From: Citrus sinensis
Taxonomy: Eukaryota > Streptophyta > Magnoliopsida > Sapindales > Rutaceae
Assembly: GCF_022201045.2 (NCBI RefSeq)
Contig: NC_068559.1
Coordinates: forward strand, 2,888,501 to 2,952,500
Reading direction: 5' to 3'
Length of the DNA: 64,000 bases
Of this stretch, positions 48,275-60,149 are shown piece after piece. Made by a program: the position numbers and the translations under genes. Each line of letters starts with the position of its first letter. The first letter of the stretch is position 1. A model generated the notes under the pieces. That model did not search any database, was not told the DNA's origin, and worked only from the letters and a program-made list of their open reading frames with translations.

Positions 48275-48530
48275 AAAAGTCTTCACTTCAAAATCACATC
48301 GATGATGTTGGTTCATCTCTAGTTTCAAATGTCCTATTTTGTTGAAAGTTCAACTATTGCAAAACGCAAATTGGGTTACAATGTTTACACCTTAAGGCAA
48401 GTTCAAGGCCTTGCAATTTTCGGTCTATACTTGCCCACAGTTAAAATATTTTAGTTTTATAGCTACCGGACTTAAATATTTTTTATTTCAAGGGCTACTC
48501 CCCATTTTTAGATGCCATGCTTTATCTTTA
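48275..48530 (+). pseudogene. F-box/LRR relict fragment
   Basis: GTCTTCACTTCAAAATCACA ... TTTCAAATGTCCTATTTTGT, then TGAAAGTTCAACTATTGCAA, GGCCTTGCAATTTTCGGTCT and AGATGCCATGCTTTATCT align in order with 45340-45615 of F-box A (TCTTCACTTAGTATCAGTAA ... TTGAAAGCTTTACTATTGCA ... GATGCCATGCTTGATTT). Several stops and indels; no F-box remains. A fossil of a fourth cluster member. Confidence 0.65.
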
Positions 48531-49141
48531 AAAAAAAAAAAAAAGTCATGGTGATTGGTTTTTTTTTTTTTAATAGTTTAATCTGATGGACTTTTTGAGG
48601 CACTTCTGAAATCTTTGCACTTTTCCGTTAATTTAATACTAATTCATACTTGTCACAGTATTGGTAGTGATTCAGTCTCACTGTGAGCATTCTTTTTAGA
48701 AGTTTGTGGAAGAAGAAAATAGATCAATGAATTATGCCTTATGCATCCTTCTTCTATGATTTTATGCAATTATCTAAATTAAACACAGTTTCTTAAAAAC
48801 CATTCGATCAAATTCTGGGGACAAAGAAGATTAAACTGTAAAAGTAAGTACTTCAACAAATAGATTATTGTGGCTATTTCAAATACCTTATTTTTTCTTA
48901 ATATAAATATACATATATAGTTTTTTTTCTGGTTCCTTCCTTCACAAGTAATTCGGATTATTTTAGGATTTAGAAGCTACATAGGTTACAAACTCTTGAT
49001 ATCCAGAATTTTCTTTTAACAAAAATAAAAACTCCGGAAACTTTGTTTCCGTTGCTTTATTATATATATGCAAGTCACAGCTTCATTGAATCAATCAAGG
49101 AAAAGAAACTCCAAAACAAGGAGCGGCAGAACCGAGACAAC
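48531..49141. other. Intergenic / promoter of F-box B
   Basis: AT-rich. TTATTATATATATGCAAG at about 49057-49075 could provide a TATA box for F-box B, roughly 70-85 bp before the ATG. Confidence 0.35.
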
Positions 49142-50691
49142 ATGCACAATAACATTCTTCCTGAAGAGTAAGGACTTAAAGAGCTTGTACCTGTGTTTTA
49201 TGTTTCTGTTCTTCTTTAATTAGTTTCAACTTGACATATTGTTTTGCGTTTTTGTTTTTCAAAAATACAGAAATCAAGTTTTTGAGGGGACGAAAGATGA
49301 GGACTTCATCAGCGAATTACCAGATGATATTCTTTTCAGGATAATCTCTCCACTCCCTTATGAAACTCTAGTACAGACCAGAACTCTCTCCAAGCGTTGG
49401 AGAGAGTTATGGAAGAGGGCCCCCGATTTCTGTGGAACAATTGATGGTATCCCAATTGTGATCACTTCCCTTCTTGATCCGTTTTACAGGCAAACAGCTA
49501 CGCATAATCATCGCGAAGTCCAGCTTCACTTTGGCCACAGCGGTGGTCTTCTTGCCACCATTGAAGATAATGGGACACTTCATTTAAATTTCTCTGATGG
49601 AGGACAGGAAACTCGTAAGCATTTTGACTGGCGTTTAAATCTCAATTGTCGGTTCATAGTCCCAAAGGCATTTTCATTTGGGTTTCAATCAGTAAAATCC
49701 CTTCATTTAAATTGTGTCAACCATCTCACCAAGGAAAAAGTTTCTTTCCTTATTTCATATTTGCTTCTGGAGAGTTTGCATATCACTGATTGCAAAGGAT
49801 TGTGGTCACTTTTTATTCATTGTAGTTCCAGTCTTAAGACCTTGAAAATTGTGAATTGCCTTGCGCTGAGAGACATCGATTTGTTCACAGACAAGCTGGA
49901 GAATTTGTGTTTCCAAGGAAAAATTCCCTGGTTATGGCTCCATGGCATGCCTTTCTTGGAAAATGTCATGTTTGAAAGTCCTCCATGTTCAGATTCTTGT
50001 CGTCCAAGTCTTCTGCAAAGTCTAGTCAGAGTGGTAAATGTTAAAATTCTTACGGTATCTGGTTGGCTTTTTACGGTAGGTACTATTGCCTTTGCTTATC
50101 TTGGAGCTTGTAAAGTATACTTCGATTTGAATCTTGCTTATTGACCCAGTTGATGTTTCAAATTTTTTGTTTGATCAGGAAGCACTCCGGATTCGACCTG
50201 AATTCATAATGAAGCAGAACATCCTGCTAAAAAATTTGAAAGAGTTAAGGTGGATTGAAAGTTCAATGGACAATCTCAAGATAGATACCTTAATTCTATT
50301 CTTGTCAATCTGCCCTTCTTTGGAAAAGCTATTCATAAATGTAAAGATTCTTTGTTCGCTTTTTTCAATTCCAGCATACTGCGGTTTACTGAATTTCTTT
50401 TGTTCTTTTATCCCTTGACTGATTGTTTATATATGCTTATTATCTACTAAGTTAATTCCTGTTCATGATTTTCAGATGGATGCTACTAATTATGACACTC
50501 CAGTTGAGACAATCCCCGCAATCTACAGGGATGCATTGACTAACAAGGTCAAAAATACATGCTTAAATAATCTCAGGGTGATAAAATTTGAGAATTTTAC
50601 AAATGAGCACGATGAATTTAAATTAACAAAGCGTCTGCAAAAGGTAGCTTCCGTTGGGGCGATCTTCTTGACAACACCAAATGGAGAATGA
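49142..50691 (+). CDS. F-box/LRR/FBD protein B, 402 aa, four exons
   Basis: Exons: 49142-49167 (MHNNILPEE start), 49271-50075, 50179-50340, 50476-50691; 1209 nt, 402 aa plus TGA. All donors are GT and acceptors AG, and the phases close. The F-box is in FISELPDDILFRIISPLPYE then TLVQTRTLSKRWRELWK (about residues 19-55). Leucine-rich strands follow (SVKSLHLNCVNHLTKE, LESLHITDCKGLWSLFIHC, LKTLKIVNCLALRDIDLFTD), then an ELRWIESSMDN segment and a short FBD-like tail (LRVIKFENFTNEHDEFKLTK). Probably an SCF substrate receptor; substrate unknown. The most diverged of the three cluster members, and open throughout. Confidence 0.82.
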
Positions 50692-51596
50692 AGAAAGAAC
50701 AAGAATCAACTTGAGATTTTAGAGTGTTATTGACAGTTCAAGCATCATCTGTAAAAGCTGCAGCATGAATTCAGGAAATGCAGTGTTGATAGTCATATGT
50801 ACCAAACTTTGCCGAATAGAAATTTGGCTCCTTTAGAGCTCAATGAATGATTTTTGTAACATGAAATGAATGAGACTAGGCTATTACAAGTAGTCTGTTT
50901 TATATAAATGGTGTTCCAATTCATAAACAGCTAGTGCTAATCACTTATTTATGCATTTCTTGATCCGAAAGCCTTTTTCTGTGTTTAATTGATGATTTTT
51001 TATTTTTTATTTTTTGGGTCCAGAACTTATGTGTATGATCAGTTTCTCAATGAGACCTGGTCAATGAAATTTCACATATTTGCAGTTGATCATGTACTTT
51101 TTCCTAATAGAGCAGATAAGTTGTTCGGTATGTTCCAAGCACTTCAGTGTCTTACACACATACTCTCATAGTAACCAAAAAGCTACTTCTCTGACTTTTT
51201 GTTAACATTATATGATTTTCTTCATATTAAGTGTATCTTTGTCAAACAATAGTTCCACACTCAATATATTCATTGGATTATGAGACTTTATTAAGGCAAT
51301 CAAATGCCATTTCTTGCGCTCTTAGCTTCATCATGAAAAAGCAACCAAGTCCTATTAGTGACTCAAGAATAAATTAATGTAGTCAAATCCTCCTGCGATA
51401 TCTGATTATGGATTGCACGCACGACTTTAATCCATATACAGTGCACTTATGTGTATATAAATCACTTGGCGCAGTTAGGAGCAACCTCTATCCTTACAAT
51501 TCACATTCCAAAGTGAGTAATCCTTTTTCTTCACTTGTTATTAATTGTTTCCGTAATGTTGACTAACAAACGTTTTGCATGTATAGGAATCCGTTT
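50692..51596. other. Intergenic / leader of F-box C
   Basis: No gene recognised. A short frame at 50989-51171 has no family resemblance. A likely 5' UTR intron ends at TGTATAG (51586), as in gene B, where a short exon precedes the F-box exon. Confidence 0.4.
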
Positions 51597-53030
51597 ATGG
51601 AAGAAACTGCAGGTGATATAATTAGCAGCTTACCAAGTGAGATCCTTTTTCACATAATATCTTTACTCCCTTTTGAATCTGCAATCCAAACCATTTTTCT
51701 GTCAACGCGGTGGAGACTTCTGTGGAACATGGCTTTAGTGCAGAAGCATGGAACCAAGGAAGATGTTGCTTCGGCAGTTTCTCAGTTTCTTACAAATTTC
51801 AATGAGCATGATCCGAGAAAGAATACAAGGAGATTTATGTTCCACTTTGGCAAAGATAGTATTCTCACAGCTATTATTGCACCAAATAATAAACTTCATT
51901 TGCATTTCTCTGCTATAAAACAAGAATTTCCGCGGCGATTTGGTCTAGTTTTGGAGCTGAATCCTCAAAATCCTATCCACCAACCAAATCCCCCAGCCTT
52001 CTTTGTTAAAACTCTAAATCTAAGTTCAGTTAACTATCTTTCCAATGATATTGTTTCCTCTATAATTTCGAGTTTTCGGTTTCTCGAAAACTTGAAGATC
52101 AGTGGATGCAATGGACTAAGAACTTTATACATAGATTCAAATACAAAGCTTCTAGAGCTTACAATCTTCGATTGTCTTCATTTAAAATCTGTCTGCATCA
52201 AATCTCCTAAACTTAGGACTCTCCGATATAGAGGGCCACTTCCTTGGTTTTGGCCTGAAAATCACTATAACCTGGAAGATGCCATGCTTGATTTTAGGAA
52301 AGGTCCTGGTTATAGAGGCTTTGAGAGCTGTGATTTTGACCCGGTTCTATTGACCATTAAGAATGCTGAAGTTCTTACACTATGTAAATGGACTTTTGAG
52401 GTATGTCTCGAAGAAATAAAGTATATTTTGAAATGTTGGTTTAGAACTTTTTATGTTATTTTGCGTCACTAAACAGTTGAACTTCTAAAACCTCTTGTTT
52501 GCAGGCATTGATCTGTCCATCATTATCCTCTGTAGAAACAGAATTCCAATTCTATAACTTAAAAGAATTGTGGTGGATAGATAATTCGTCTGAAGGATAC
52601 AGTAGTGACTCCTTAATCACCTTCCTGAAACTGTGTCCTTCTTTAGAGTCTCTCTTCATTACTGTAAGTGACTCTATCCGTAAACTGCATAATAAGTAGG
52701 ATCAAGTGCTTTGAATAGCTAACATTTCGGGTACTTTTGAATCTGCAGAATGATCCTGAAAGCTACCACATGGCAAGCACAGCCGCATGCTCAAAACAAG
52801 TTGGCAAGCATTCAGAATTGGGAAATCTCAAAGTGGTGAAACTGGAGGGATTTTTAAATCAAAATGATGAGATCAAATTTGCTGAGCATTTACAAGAGAT
52901 AATCACTGTGGATCCCCTCATTCTAGCAACATCTGATGGAATTTGTTGGCGGCGTTTGGTAATTCCATCACAATCACAACAGACAAAGCAGGGCGTGTCC
53001 AACTTGGAAGTGCTAGCAGCCACACAATAA
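51597..53030 (+). CDS. F-box/LRR/FBD protein C, 414 aa, three coding exons
   Basis: Exons: 51597-52400, 52505-52663, 52749-53030; 1245 nt, 414 aa plus TAA. Start at MEETAGDIISSLPSEILFHI. The Met six codons earlier (51579) spans a likely acceptor (TATAG|GAATCC), so it is not used. F-box ~7-45 (IISSLPSEILFHIISLLPFE ... TRWRLLWNM). LRR strands include LKISGCNGLRTLYID, LLELTIFDCLHLKSV and LRTLRYRGPLPWFWPE. ELWWIDNSSEGYSSDSLITF follows, then an FBD-like tail (LKVVKLEGFLNQNDEIKFAE). Closest to gene A. Probable SCF substrate receptor, substrate unknown. Fully open. Confidence 0.85.
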
Positions 53031-53135
53031 AGCAATTATTCATACAAGTTAGTAAAAGAAGTAAAATATAAGAAAGAGTTGCTTCCCAAGCATGCTCATG
53101 CGTGTCTGTGACAAAACCTCTTTTCATAATCCTAA

Positions 53136-53408
53136 GATCCTGTTTGGAATTGAGGTAATGTATCTTTTAAGCCACAGCTATTATAGAAAAAAGATATAAG
53201 TAGAAAATAAAAGTTAATAACATGCAGTAAATATAAATTTTAAATAATAATCTTGACAAAATTATTAAACATATAATAAATTTTCTATTATATAAGTGAA
53301 AAATCATTTCAATATAACTTTCAAGTTATAGCAGGTAGTGTTTATCAAACACTTTAATCTTATAACTTAAAAAAGTATAACTGTCCAACCTCAATATCAA
53401 ATGTAACC
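53136..53408. mobile_element. MITE, family 1 copy 3 with TAA flanks
   Basis: The left end GATCCTGTTTGGAATTGAGG pairs with the reverse complement of the right end, GGTTACATTTGATATTGAGG. TAA lies on both sides, fitting the 3-bp TWA target of PIF/Harbinger elements. Interior related to the copies at 3.5 and 63.0 kb. Inserted about 100 bp after the F-box C stop. Confidence 0.8.
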
Positions 53409-53689
53409 TAAGTCTATGATAAGATTTTCATTATGTCTTGTAAACTAGATTAGCAATGCATTATGCATGTGCCACGATTTGTTATGACATGGAATTTTTG
53501 CGTTAATTTTGGTCTAATAATATACGAAAACTTGTTTTTCAATGTCTTATATATTTATGTGTTAATTTTTTAAGACATGTAATTTCTTATTGAGAGGTAT
53601 CTCTATTTTAATGGGTTATTTCACTATCACTGCTTGAAATGAATTAGTAGATAGACTGTAAAATGTTTCTAGACATTATCTGGTGTAGG

Positions 53690-54150
53690 TTGGTTATGTA
53701 TTACAAGCGAAATACCTTTCAGAGGGCATAACTTAGGTTACAGGTGTTCATTTTCAGCGTATAATATATCATTTTGAAGCTTACGACGAGACGAATCTAA
53801 CCGAAATAGCTTGCACCGTCCTAGCTCATTGTCGAACAAGAAATTCAATTTTTTTCCTGGTCGTATTTTAGTTTTAAGATTTTTTTTCTATTTTTCCTAA
53901 TTCTTCTAGGATTTTTATCTTTTTTTTTTTTTTTCTAGAACTCATATTTGAGTGCCATTTATTTTTATTTTCTTTTTTTGATTAGGAGAATTTTGGGATT
54001 ATTATATAAAGGGGTCTAAAACTCTAGTTTGTACTATTTAGAATTATTCAATAACTCTTTATTCAAAAACTGTTTCATCTATCTTCAACCTTTTTACGCT
54101 TCCGTTTCGTCATTATCTCTTCGTAATTGCACCGATACTGGTCGACATCA
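53690..54150. mobile_element. Possible LTR-retroelement remnant
   Basis: Text of a kind common in plant LTRs: a TATATAAA box near 54004, then about 100 bp of leader-like sequence (TCTAGTTTGTACTATTTAGA ...). An upstream stretch reads CATTTTGAAGCTTACGACGA. No paired LTR, coding domain or target duplication was identified. A fossil, family and age undetermined. Confidence 0.35.
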
Positions 54151-54886
54151 CTGATAATAGAGTGAATGATTTTTTTATTTTCTGTATCTATAGTGAACAA
54201 TGACATTTAGACAAAGAAAAAAGGAGCGAGATTGATAAATTTTTTTAATATACTCTATTTTAGACTAAGTCCTTCGGTCGCTATTTCTTGTTATACAAGT
54301 TTTATCAATAGAAACACAATCAGGTAAAATATCTTTGCACTGTTTATGAATATGTCTTTGTTGTGATTCACCACAGAGCTGAAGAAAATTTCTTCAGTCA
54401 TATTCAAATTATGCGTACGAAAGATTGGGTGGAAATTAGAGATACCAATAGATTAAAATATAACCATGCGCGGAGACAGGAACAATGTCACAAAATCAAA
54501 AGATCGCACTCATAAGTGATGTCCAGAAAATGATATAATTGAAAGATTTTTCTAATCAGCTATGTAATGATCACCAGCTTGCTGCTTGAACGTAGAATGA
54601 TTCATTTGCCAATTCCTTCGTTTTTTTTTTTTTTTTCAGAATGATGATTTTTTTTTAATATTTATATTGGCTTTACCTTTTCACTTGATGAGTTTAATTT
54701 AAAATGTTGGAGACAATTGCAAATTCAGCAAGAAAGATTCACAAATATAGCAAGACATAAATCCATCCACTCCTAATATAAATGATAACAACAGCAACAA
54801 CAATAAAAGTACAAAGAAACACAACTTCAATTCTCTCCACGATCTAAAACGATAAGAGAGACAAAGGTTTTTGATTAATTAGATTC
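54150..54886. other. Intergenic, nothing recognised
   Basis: AT-rich with T runs; the right part is the 3' UTR of the aquaporin gene. Confidence 0.4.
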
Positions 54887-55963
54887 TTAGAAATCATTGG
54901 CAGGAAGTGGCTGGTGAGCGTTGTCATCGATGAAGATGTGGTCGTAAACAATGGCCGCTATCGCGGCGCCAATAAATGGTCCAAGCCAGTAGACCCAGTG
55001 GTTAGTCCAAGTCCAGCTAACCACAGCAGGACCAAAAGAGACTGCTGGGTTCATTGATGCACCATCAAAAGCGCCACCAGCCAAAATGTTGGCACCAACA
55101 ATGAAACCGATTGCAATTGGTGCAATAGTGCCCAGATTTCCCTTCTTTGGATCCACTGCTGTTGCATACACTGTGTAGACCAAGCCAAAGGTCATCACAA
55201 TCTCAAAGACAACTGCATTCCATGATGAGACGCCAGATGATAGTGCGAATGCCGATGTTTCCTGCAGATCCCATCGAAATTTCAAGTCAAATTAGGCATT
55301 AAATTTTGTGTTAATGCTGTATACAATTTGCATTGGCCAAGTTGCTTACCAATCCACCGGTGGAAAACTTGAGCAGCAAGCAAGCAACAACTGATCCTAG
55401 CAACTGTGCAATCCAATACAGGATGCTCCTCAACAATGTAATGTGGCCTCCAACAAATGCACCAAATGTCACAGCTGGGTTCACGTGACCCCCAGAAATA
55501 TTTGCACCAACTGAAACAGCTACAAATAGGGCAAATGCATGAGCCAGTGATGCAGATATAAGACCGGCCGGCGTGGACGCCCCGCCATCCGTTAGCTTGC
55601 CTGCAAACAGAAAGAATCCACCGATCAATTTCTGTAACCAAAACTGTTGTAAAATTTGATACAAATTTATTTAATGCCATATATCTGTCACTGTCACGTA
55701 TACTAATACTAAGTCACTATTTCAATAGTAACATATATTATTTCATGCAAGCTTAATTATGACCCCCCCAAAGAAAAGGGATCCATTTAAATATTAAAAT
55801 ACAAGTAATTATTAGAATGTAAGATCTTACTAAAGGCCATCCCGGATCCCTGGCCGGCGAAAACAAAAATAATCATCGAGAAAAACTCAGCTAGAGCCGC
55901 CTTTAACGCATCAGGATGGCTTGCCTCTCCCGGCGTGCCGATGGCAATTCTGTAGATTGGCAT
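54887..55963 (-). CDS. TIP1-3: Tonoplast intrinsic protein, TIP1;3-type aquaporin, 252 aa
   Basis: Exons (minus): 55831-55963, 55350-55600, 54887-55261; 759 nt, 252 aa, the usual TIP1 length. Start [20 protein letters not shown] is the TIP1 signature. Six membrane helices and both NPA boxes are present: [12 protein letters not shown] (loop B) and [14 protein letters not shown] (loop E). The [11 protein letters not shown] motif in helix 1 and the ending PLPANDF match Arabidopsis TIP1;3 better than TIP1;1. TIP1 proteins carry water and small neutral solutes across the vacuolar membrane; TIP1;3 is pollen-expressed in Arabidopsis. Introns lie after codon 44 (phase 1) and codon 128 (phase 0). The antisense and frame-shifted open frames around 55282-55680 are shadows. 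Confidence 0.93.
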
Positions 55964-56050
55964 TTTTATCGAAAATTTTGTCAAAGAAAAACGATATTGT
56001 TTTAGCTCAAAAGGCTTCTTACAAGCTTGCTGGCTCTGTTTTGTGCTCCG

Positions 56051-56060
56051 TTTTATATTG
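56051..56060 (-). promoter_or_regulatory. TATA box of the TIP1;3-like gene
   Basis: The minus strand reads GGCAATATAAAACGGAGC, about 90 bp upstream of the ATG, implying a ~60-nt leader. An AT microsatellite (56095-56116) lies just upstream. Confidence 0.65.
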
Positions 56061-56116
56061 CCTAGCGGTGTTGTAAGAGTTTCTAGCACATTCATATATA
56101 TATATATATATATATA

Positions 56117-58518
56117 TGAGTAGAGAGAACGGCTAAGGAACCGTTACAGCCGGTACTCGGTAAAGCATAGTGACTGAGCGACCAATTAGGAGTGTCTGTT
56201 TTCTCATACGCCACACTTGGTGACTTTACAGCTAATGCATAGAGGCCCCACTTGTTTGGTTATGGTGGGTGACTGTGTGTGTGGTGGAGATGCGATTTAG
56301 CATCTGCAGAATCGGCAATGAGGAAGATATGGAGATCGCCGACAAAGCGACGTGGCGGGCCCTGCTTGTTGGAATGTGTGGTTGTGATTGCATCAGCCGA
56401 AACTCTTTGCGCTACGGACGGCGAGTAGTTGGATTGAGACAAGACCGACCATTGTAAATTTGTAATTATCAAATGTGTTAAACGGTGGACTTGGCGGGAG
56501 TTTTTATTCAGTGTGGTCGGGGACCCATTTTTTAGGCTGGGTCGGCTTCAAGTGGGCCCGACTATGATTTAAAACAAGCCGCCCAGTTTGTAGAGCCAAT
56601 GGACGATTATTCACGTTTTTTTTTTTTATATATATCATATTCATCACAGATTCCACTGTAGGTTTTCCCTACGTCAGTGTAACGGAACAATTTAATAAAA
56701 TTATACGGCATATTAAATTTTTTTTTTTTAAATGATGGATCACTATTAAAATGAATGGGGAATGAAGCAAAAAATTTCTGTAGTTAGCTTGATTATTATT
56801 GAGCTAAATAAACCTATTTTACTTACTATCATTCTATAATGGCTTTCAAAATTATTTTGCAAATATCCTGTTAATTTAACTAGTGAAACTGAATAATTAA
56901 ATTAACACAATAGGTTCCGAATTTCGACTTTTTTCTTATGTATGATGAGAAAATTGAGTCGTCATCTTATTACATAGTTAATATATATATATAGAGAGAG
57001 AGAGAGAGAGCGAAACAAATTCTAATTGTTACAATTTTAAAATAATTGATTGATTAGATTGATTATCAGTCACAGATATATGACAATGGTTTAAAATTTT
57101 AGCAGGTGCTAGAAGCATCGAACTAGTTGGGGGGGAAAAATGGAAAAAGTATGGATATACTGGTCGATGAAACACGGCATCAGATTTGGAACACTATTTT
57201 TAATGATCACATGGTTTTGCAGACAATAATTTTTTGGCTTTTCTGGAAAAGATATGTTGGGTGTCAGTCAAACTTGTGATATGGTCTATATCCAAGATAG
57301 CTACAGATTTGGATTGTGCTCACAGGTTGCGAACTATTGCTTCATGCATCCATGATTCCCTAAATTTCATTGTCAGTTGGGCTTCTGCAATGTTCCCTCC
57401 CTTTCTCTTCTTCTTCTTCTTCTTCTTTTTTAATTTAAATTTGTATGGGATAAGAAAGTGAGTGGTTATGAGCACAAAATACTTTTATGGTCATCAACTA
57501 AGTTATTTTTAAAAAATTTTAAGAATGAGATAAAACTAAAAAGGTTTTTTTTTTAATGTATACAATTTCTTCAAGAATTTTACCACACATATATTCACTC
57601 TTATTTGATAAATTGAGAAATATAAAAATTATATGTGATAAATTGTGTGTCTCAAAACTATCTCAATCAAGTTAAGTCACTGTATGGAACTGTGGGTTAC
57701 ATTAAATGACGACAATGCCTATAACCTAATTGCTTAATTTGTCCTGTCGTCGTAAAGTGACTAAATAAATCATCATGCATAAATAAATTCCTGATTTTTG
57801 TATATGAATCATCCATACTAATTTATTATGAGACGACCAGTTGAAGGTTACATCATTTTTCATTATTGGACCGACTAGTAGCTAGTTTTCTTCTTCATGT
57901 ATAATTACAGCTTAGATATTCAAGAGTTTCACATGTTATATATATATATAGTTCATCTCTAGTGTAGCCGTCCTCATTTTTTTTTTTTTTCATGCAGACA
58001 CGTTTTTAAACCGTATGATTTAAGAGAGTTAATTTTTAATACTATTAAATCGTACGACTTTATAGTTAATTAAAAAATAAACCTATTAAACAACATGGTT
58101 TAAGAGCGTATTAGCACAAAAAAAAAAAATTAAGGACATTTGCACCTAAGAATGATCATATATATGTGCATGGCTTAACAGAGTGACCGCATGAAAATAA
58201 AAAAAAGAGGGCAGTCGCATTAGATAAAGACTTTACATACAAATACAAGAATATGTATATGTATCTATATATGTATCATGATCCAAGAGAGATATTGTCC
58301 TTTTTCTAATCTTCCATATTTGAACCATTAGATGATACGCGCTAAGATTGAAAAATAAGCTAACAATCTACATTGAATGTGAATATAATGGGAGTAATTA
58401 AGCTCATTATTTCAATATATGGATGCGATTCTTTAATTCTATTATAAGGTAGAGTGATTTAGAAATATTCAAACTTCGCTGTCAATTGAAGTAATTAAAA
58501 TCAACATTTTTTGTTGGA
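56117..58518. other. Intergenic, nothing recognised
   Basis: A GC-richer stretch at 56250-56590 belongs to the distal aquaporin promoter. A GA microsatellite lies at 56992-57011 and a CTT run at ~57408-57427. Open frames at 56260-56472 and 57234-57461 lack recognisable domains. Confidence 0.45.
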
Positions 58519-58820
58519 GAAAATAATCAAAACCCCGCATGTTATTTATTTAAATATACTGTACATCCCTCCTTATGTCTCAAAACTCAATAAAGTTTCA
58601 CTATCCATTAAAAAAAAAACTGTTGTTTTTGTGCCTTCTATTATTTTATTCCTGATTGATGAATAAAAATTTCTAAAAGTAAAATTGTAAAATACACAAA
58701 AAAAAGGTTAAAGTTGACCAATTTTTTTTAAATAGCAAAACTGCAAAAGAGGTTTTGAAACATGAGGGGGTAATGTCATATTAATTTATTGAAAGAATCA
58801 TGGGGGTTTTGGTCATTTCC
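58519..58820. mobile_element. MITE, AACCCC-ended family, copy 2
   Basis: The left end GAAAATAATCAAAACCCCGC pairs with the reverse complement of the right end, GGAAATGACCAAAACCCCCA. Inner text (TGTCTCAAAACTC on the left, GAGGTTTTGAAACATGAGGG on the right) is also inverted. About 300 bp, no coding frame. Confidence 0.7.
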
Positions 58821-60149
58821 TTGTTTTTTTTATTTGTTGATGATCAAGACGAAAATTCTCATTAAGTTCGTCAGTAATTTCTTTGAATGGACGAGAAATT
58901 CTTCCCTTCTAATCCATGAGTATGTTATATAAATCTTCATTCAATATTGATTTAGTTCTTTACACAATACGATATAGTGGTTCAAAAGAGTTATGATTGC
59001 ATAAAACAAAGTATAATTAAGAAATTAAATCAGGCGAAAAAAATTATGATTGTGATTAGATATCTTGTATTGTATTGTTTGTTATGTCTTGCCTCCTCAT
59101 ATTATAAAATAAAGAAAAAGGGAAAAAAAAAAACACTAGTTATTAAGAAAGAAAAATTTGCTAACCACTTATTGATTTAGAGTAGATAACTCTTTGCTTT
59201 ATCCTGGAGATTAAGTCTTTTCATATGTGTGAACATATACTTTTTTTTTCCCCTTTCCTGAATTAGACTTCAACTTTAATAAGACGAGAGATTGTTCCCG
59301 TAAGCATTGGGCTTGCCTTCAAGTCCCTGCACGACTTACAATGATTTTAATGTTAAAAAGTAGACAATGGCTTATAATCTAACGTCTATCATGAGGATTT
59401 TGACACATATTTTGTTAATTAACTAAAGGGAGTTTGGATCATTGTCCTCAAGAAAAGAAAAATAATAGGGATAAACACTTTACATCATTTGCATTATTAG
59501 TATTTTACGTCCGATATTTTTCATACAAAAACATCAGGTATATATATATATATATATATTGGCTGTAACTTCAGCGCTTGTGCATACTTTGATTAGTCAC
59601 AAACAATGGGATTTTCTTCAGTGTCCTTGTTAGCTTGCGTCTTAGCCTATTAAGTGCTTCTAGTTTTGACCAAATTTTTCAACCGTCATATTTTACTATC
59701 TTATCCTAAAATAAGTAGGTAAAAATTAGTAAAAAAAAATCATGAAAGGGCAATGTTCAACAAAGTTTTTTAAAAAAACTGTGGATGCTAAACTCTGTTC
59801 ACATGCATGGATATGGGGTGAATTTGGTTATCATTACCATAAGTAAAAATAAAACAAAACAATACGTAAGAATACATGATGTTAATCAATACCGATCAAT
59901 TTTATATAGTGTTTATTATGTCGTGTCTTGAACCAGCTCTTATTTCTTTTTTTAATGAGAAGATTATACAGAAAAAAAAAAAGAATTAAAAACATTAGAT
60001 TAAAGCCATTAAGCCCTATAAAGTGACGAGTACCCACTTTATAACTTATTTTGTTATGAATGAAACAAAGAAAAATTGTCTAATTTTCTCTCGCTCTCTC
60101 TCTCTTTATCTCTCGATATATATATATATATATATAAACAATATTGTCT
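58821..60149. other. Intergenic, nothing recognised
   Basis: AT-rich, with TA microsatellites at 59539-59560 and 60115-60136. Nothing gene-like. Confidence 0.45.

Noticed and set aside
55282-55680. Minus-strand 132-codon frame rich in Cys/Trp/Ile
   Set aside because: Shifted frame over aquaporin exon 2; the real frame carries [12 protein letters not shown].
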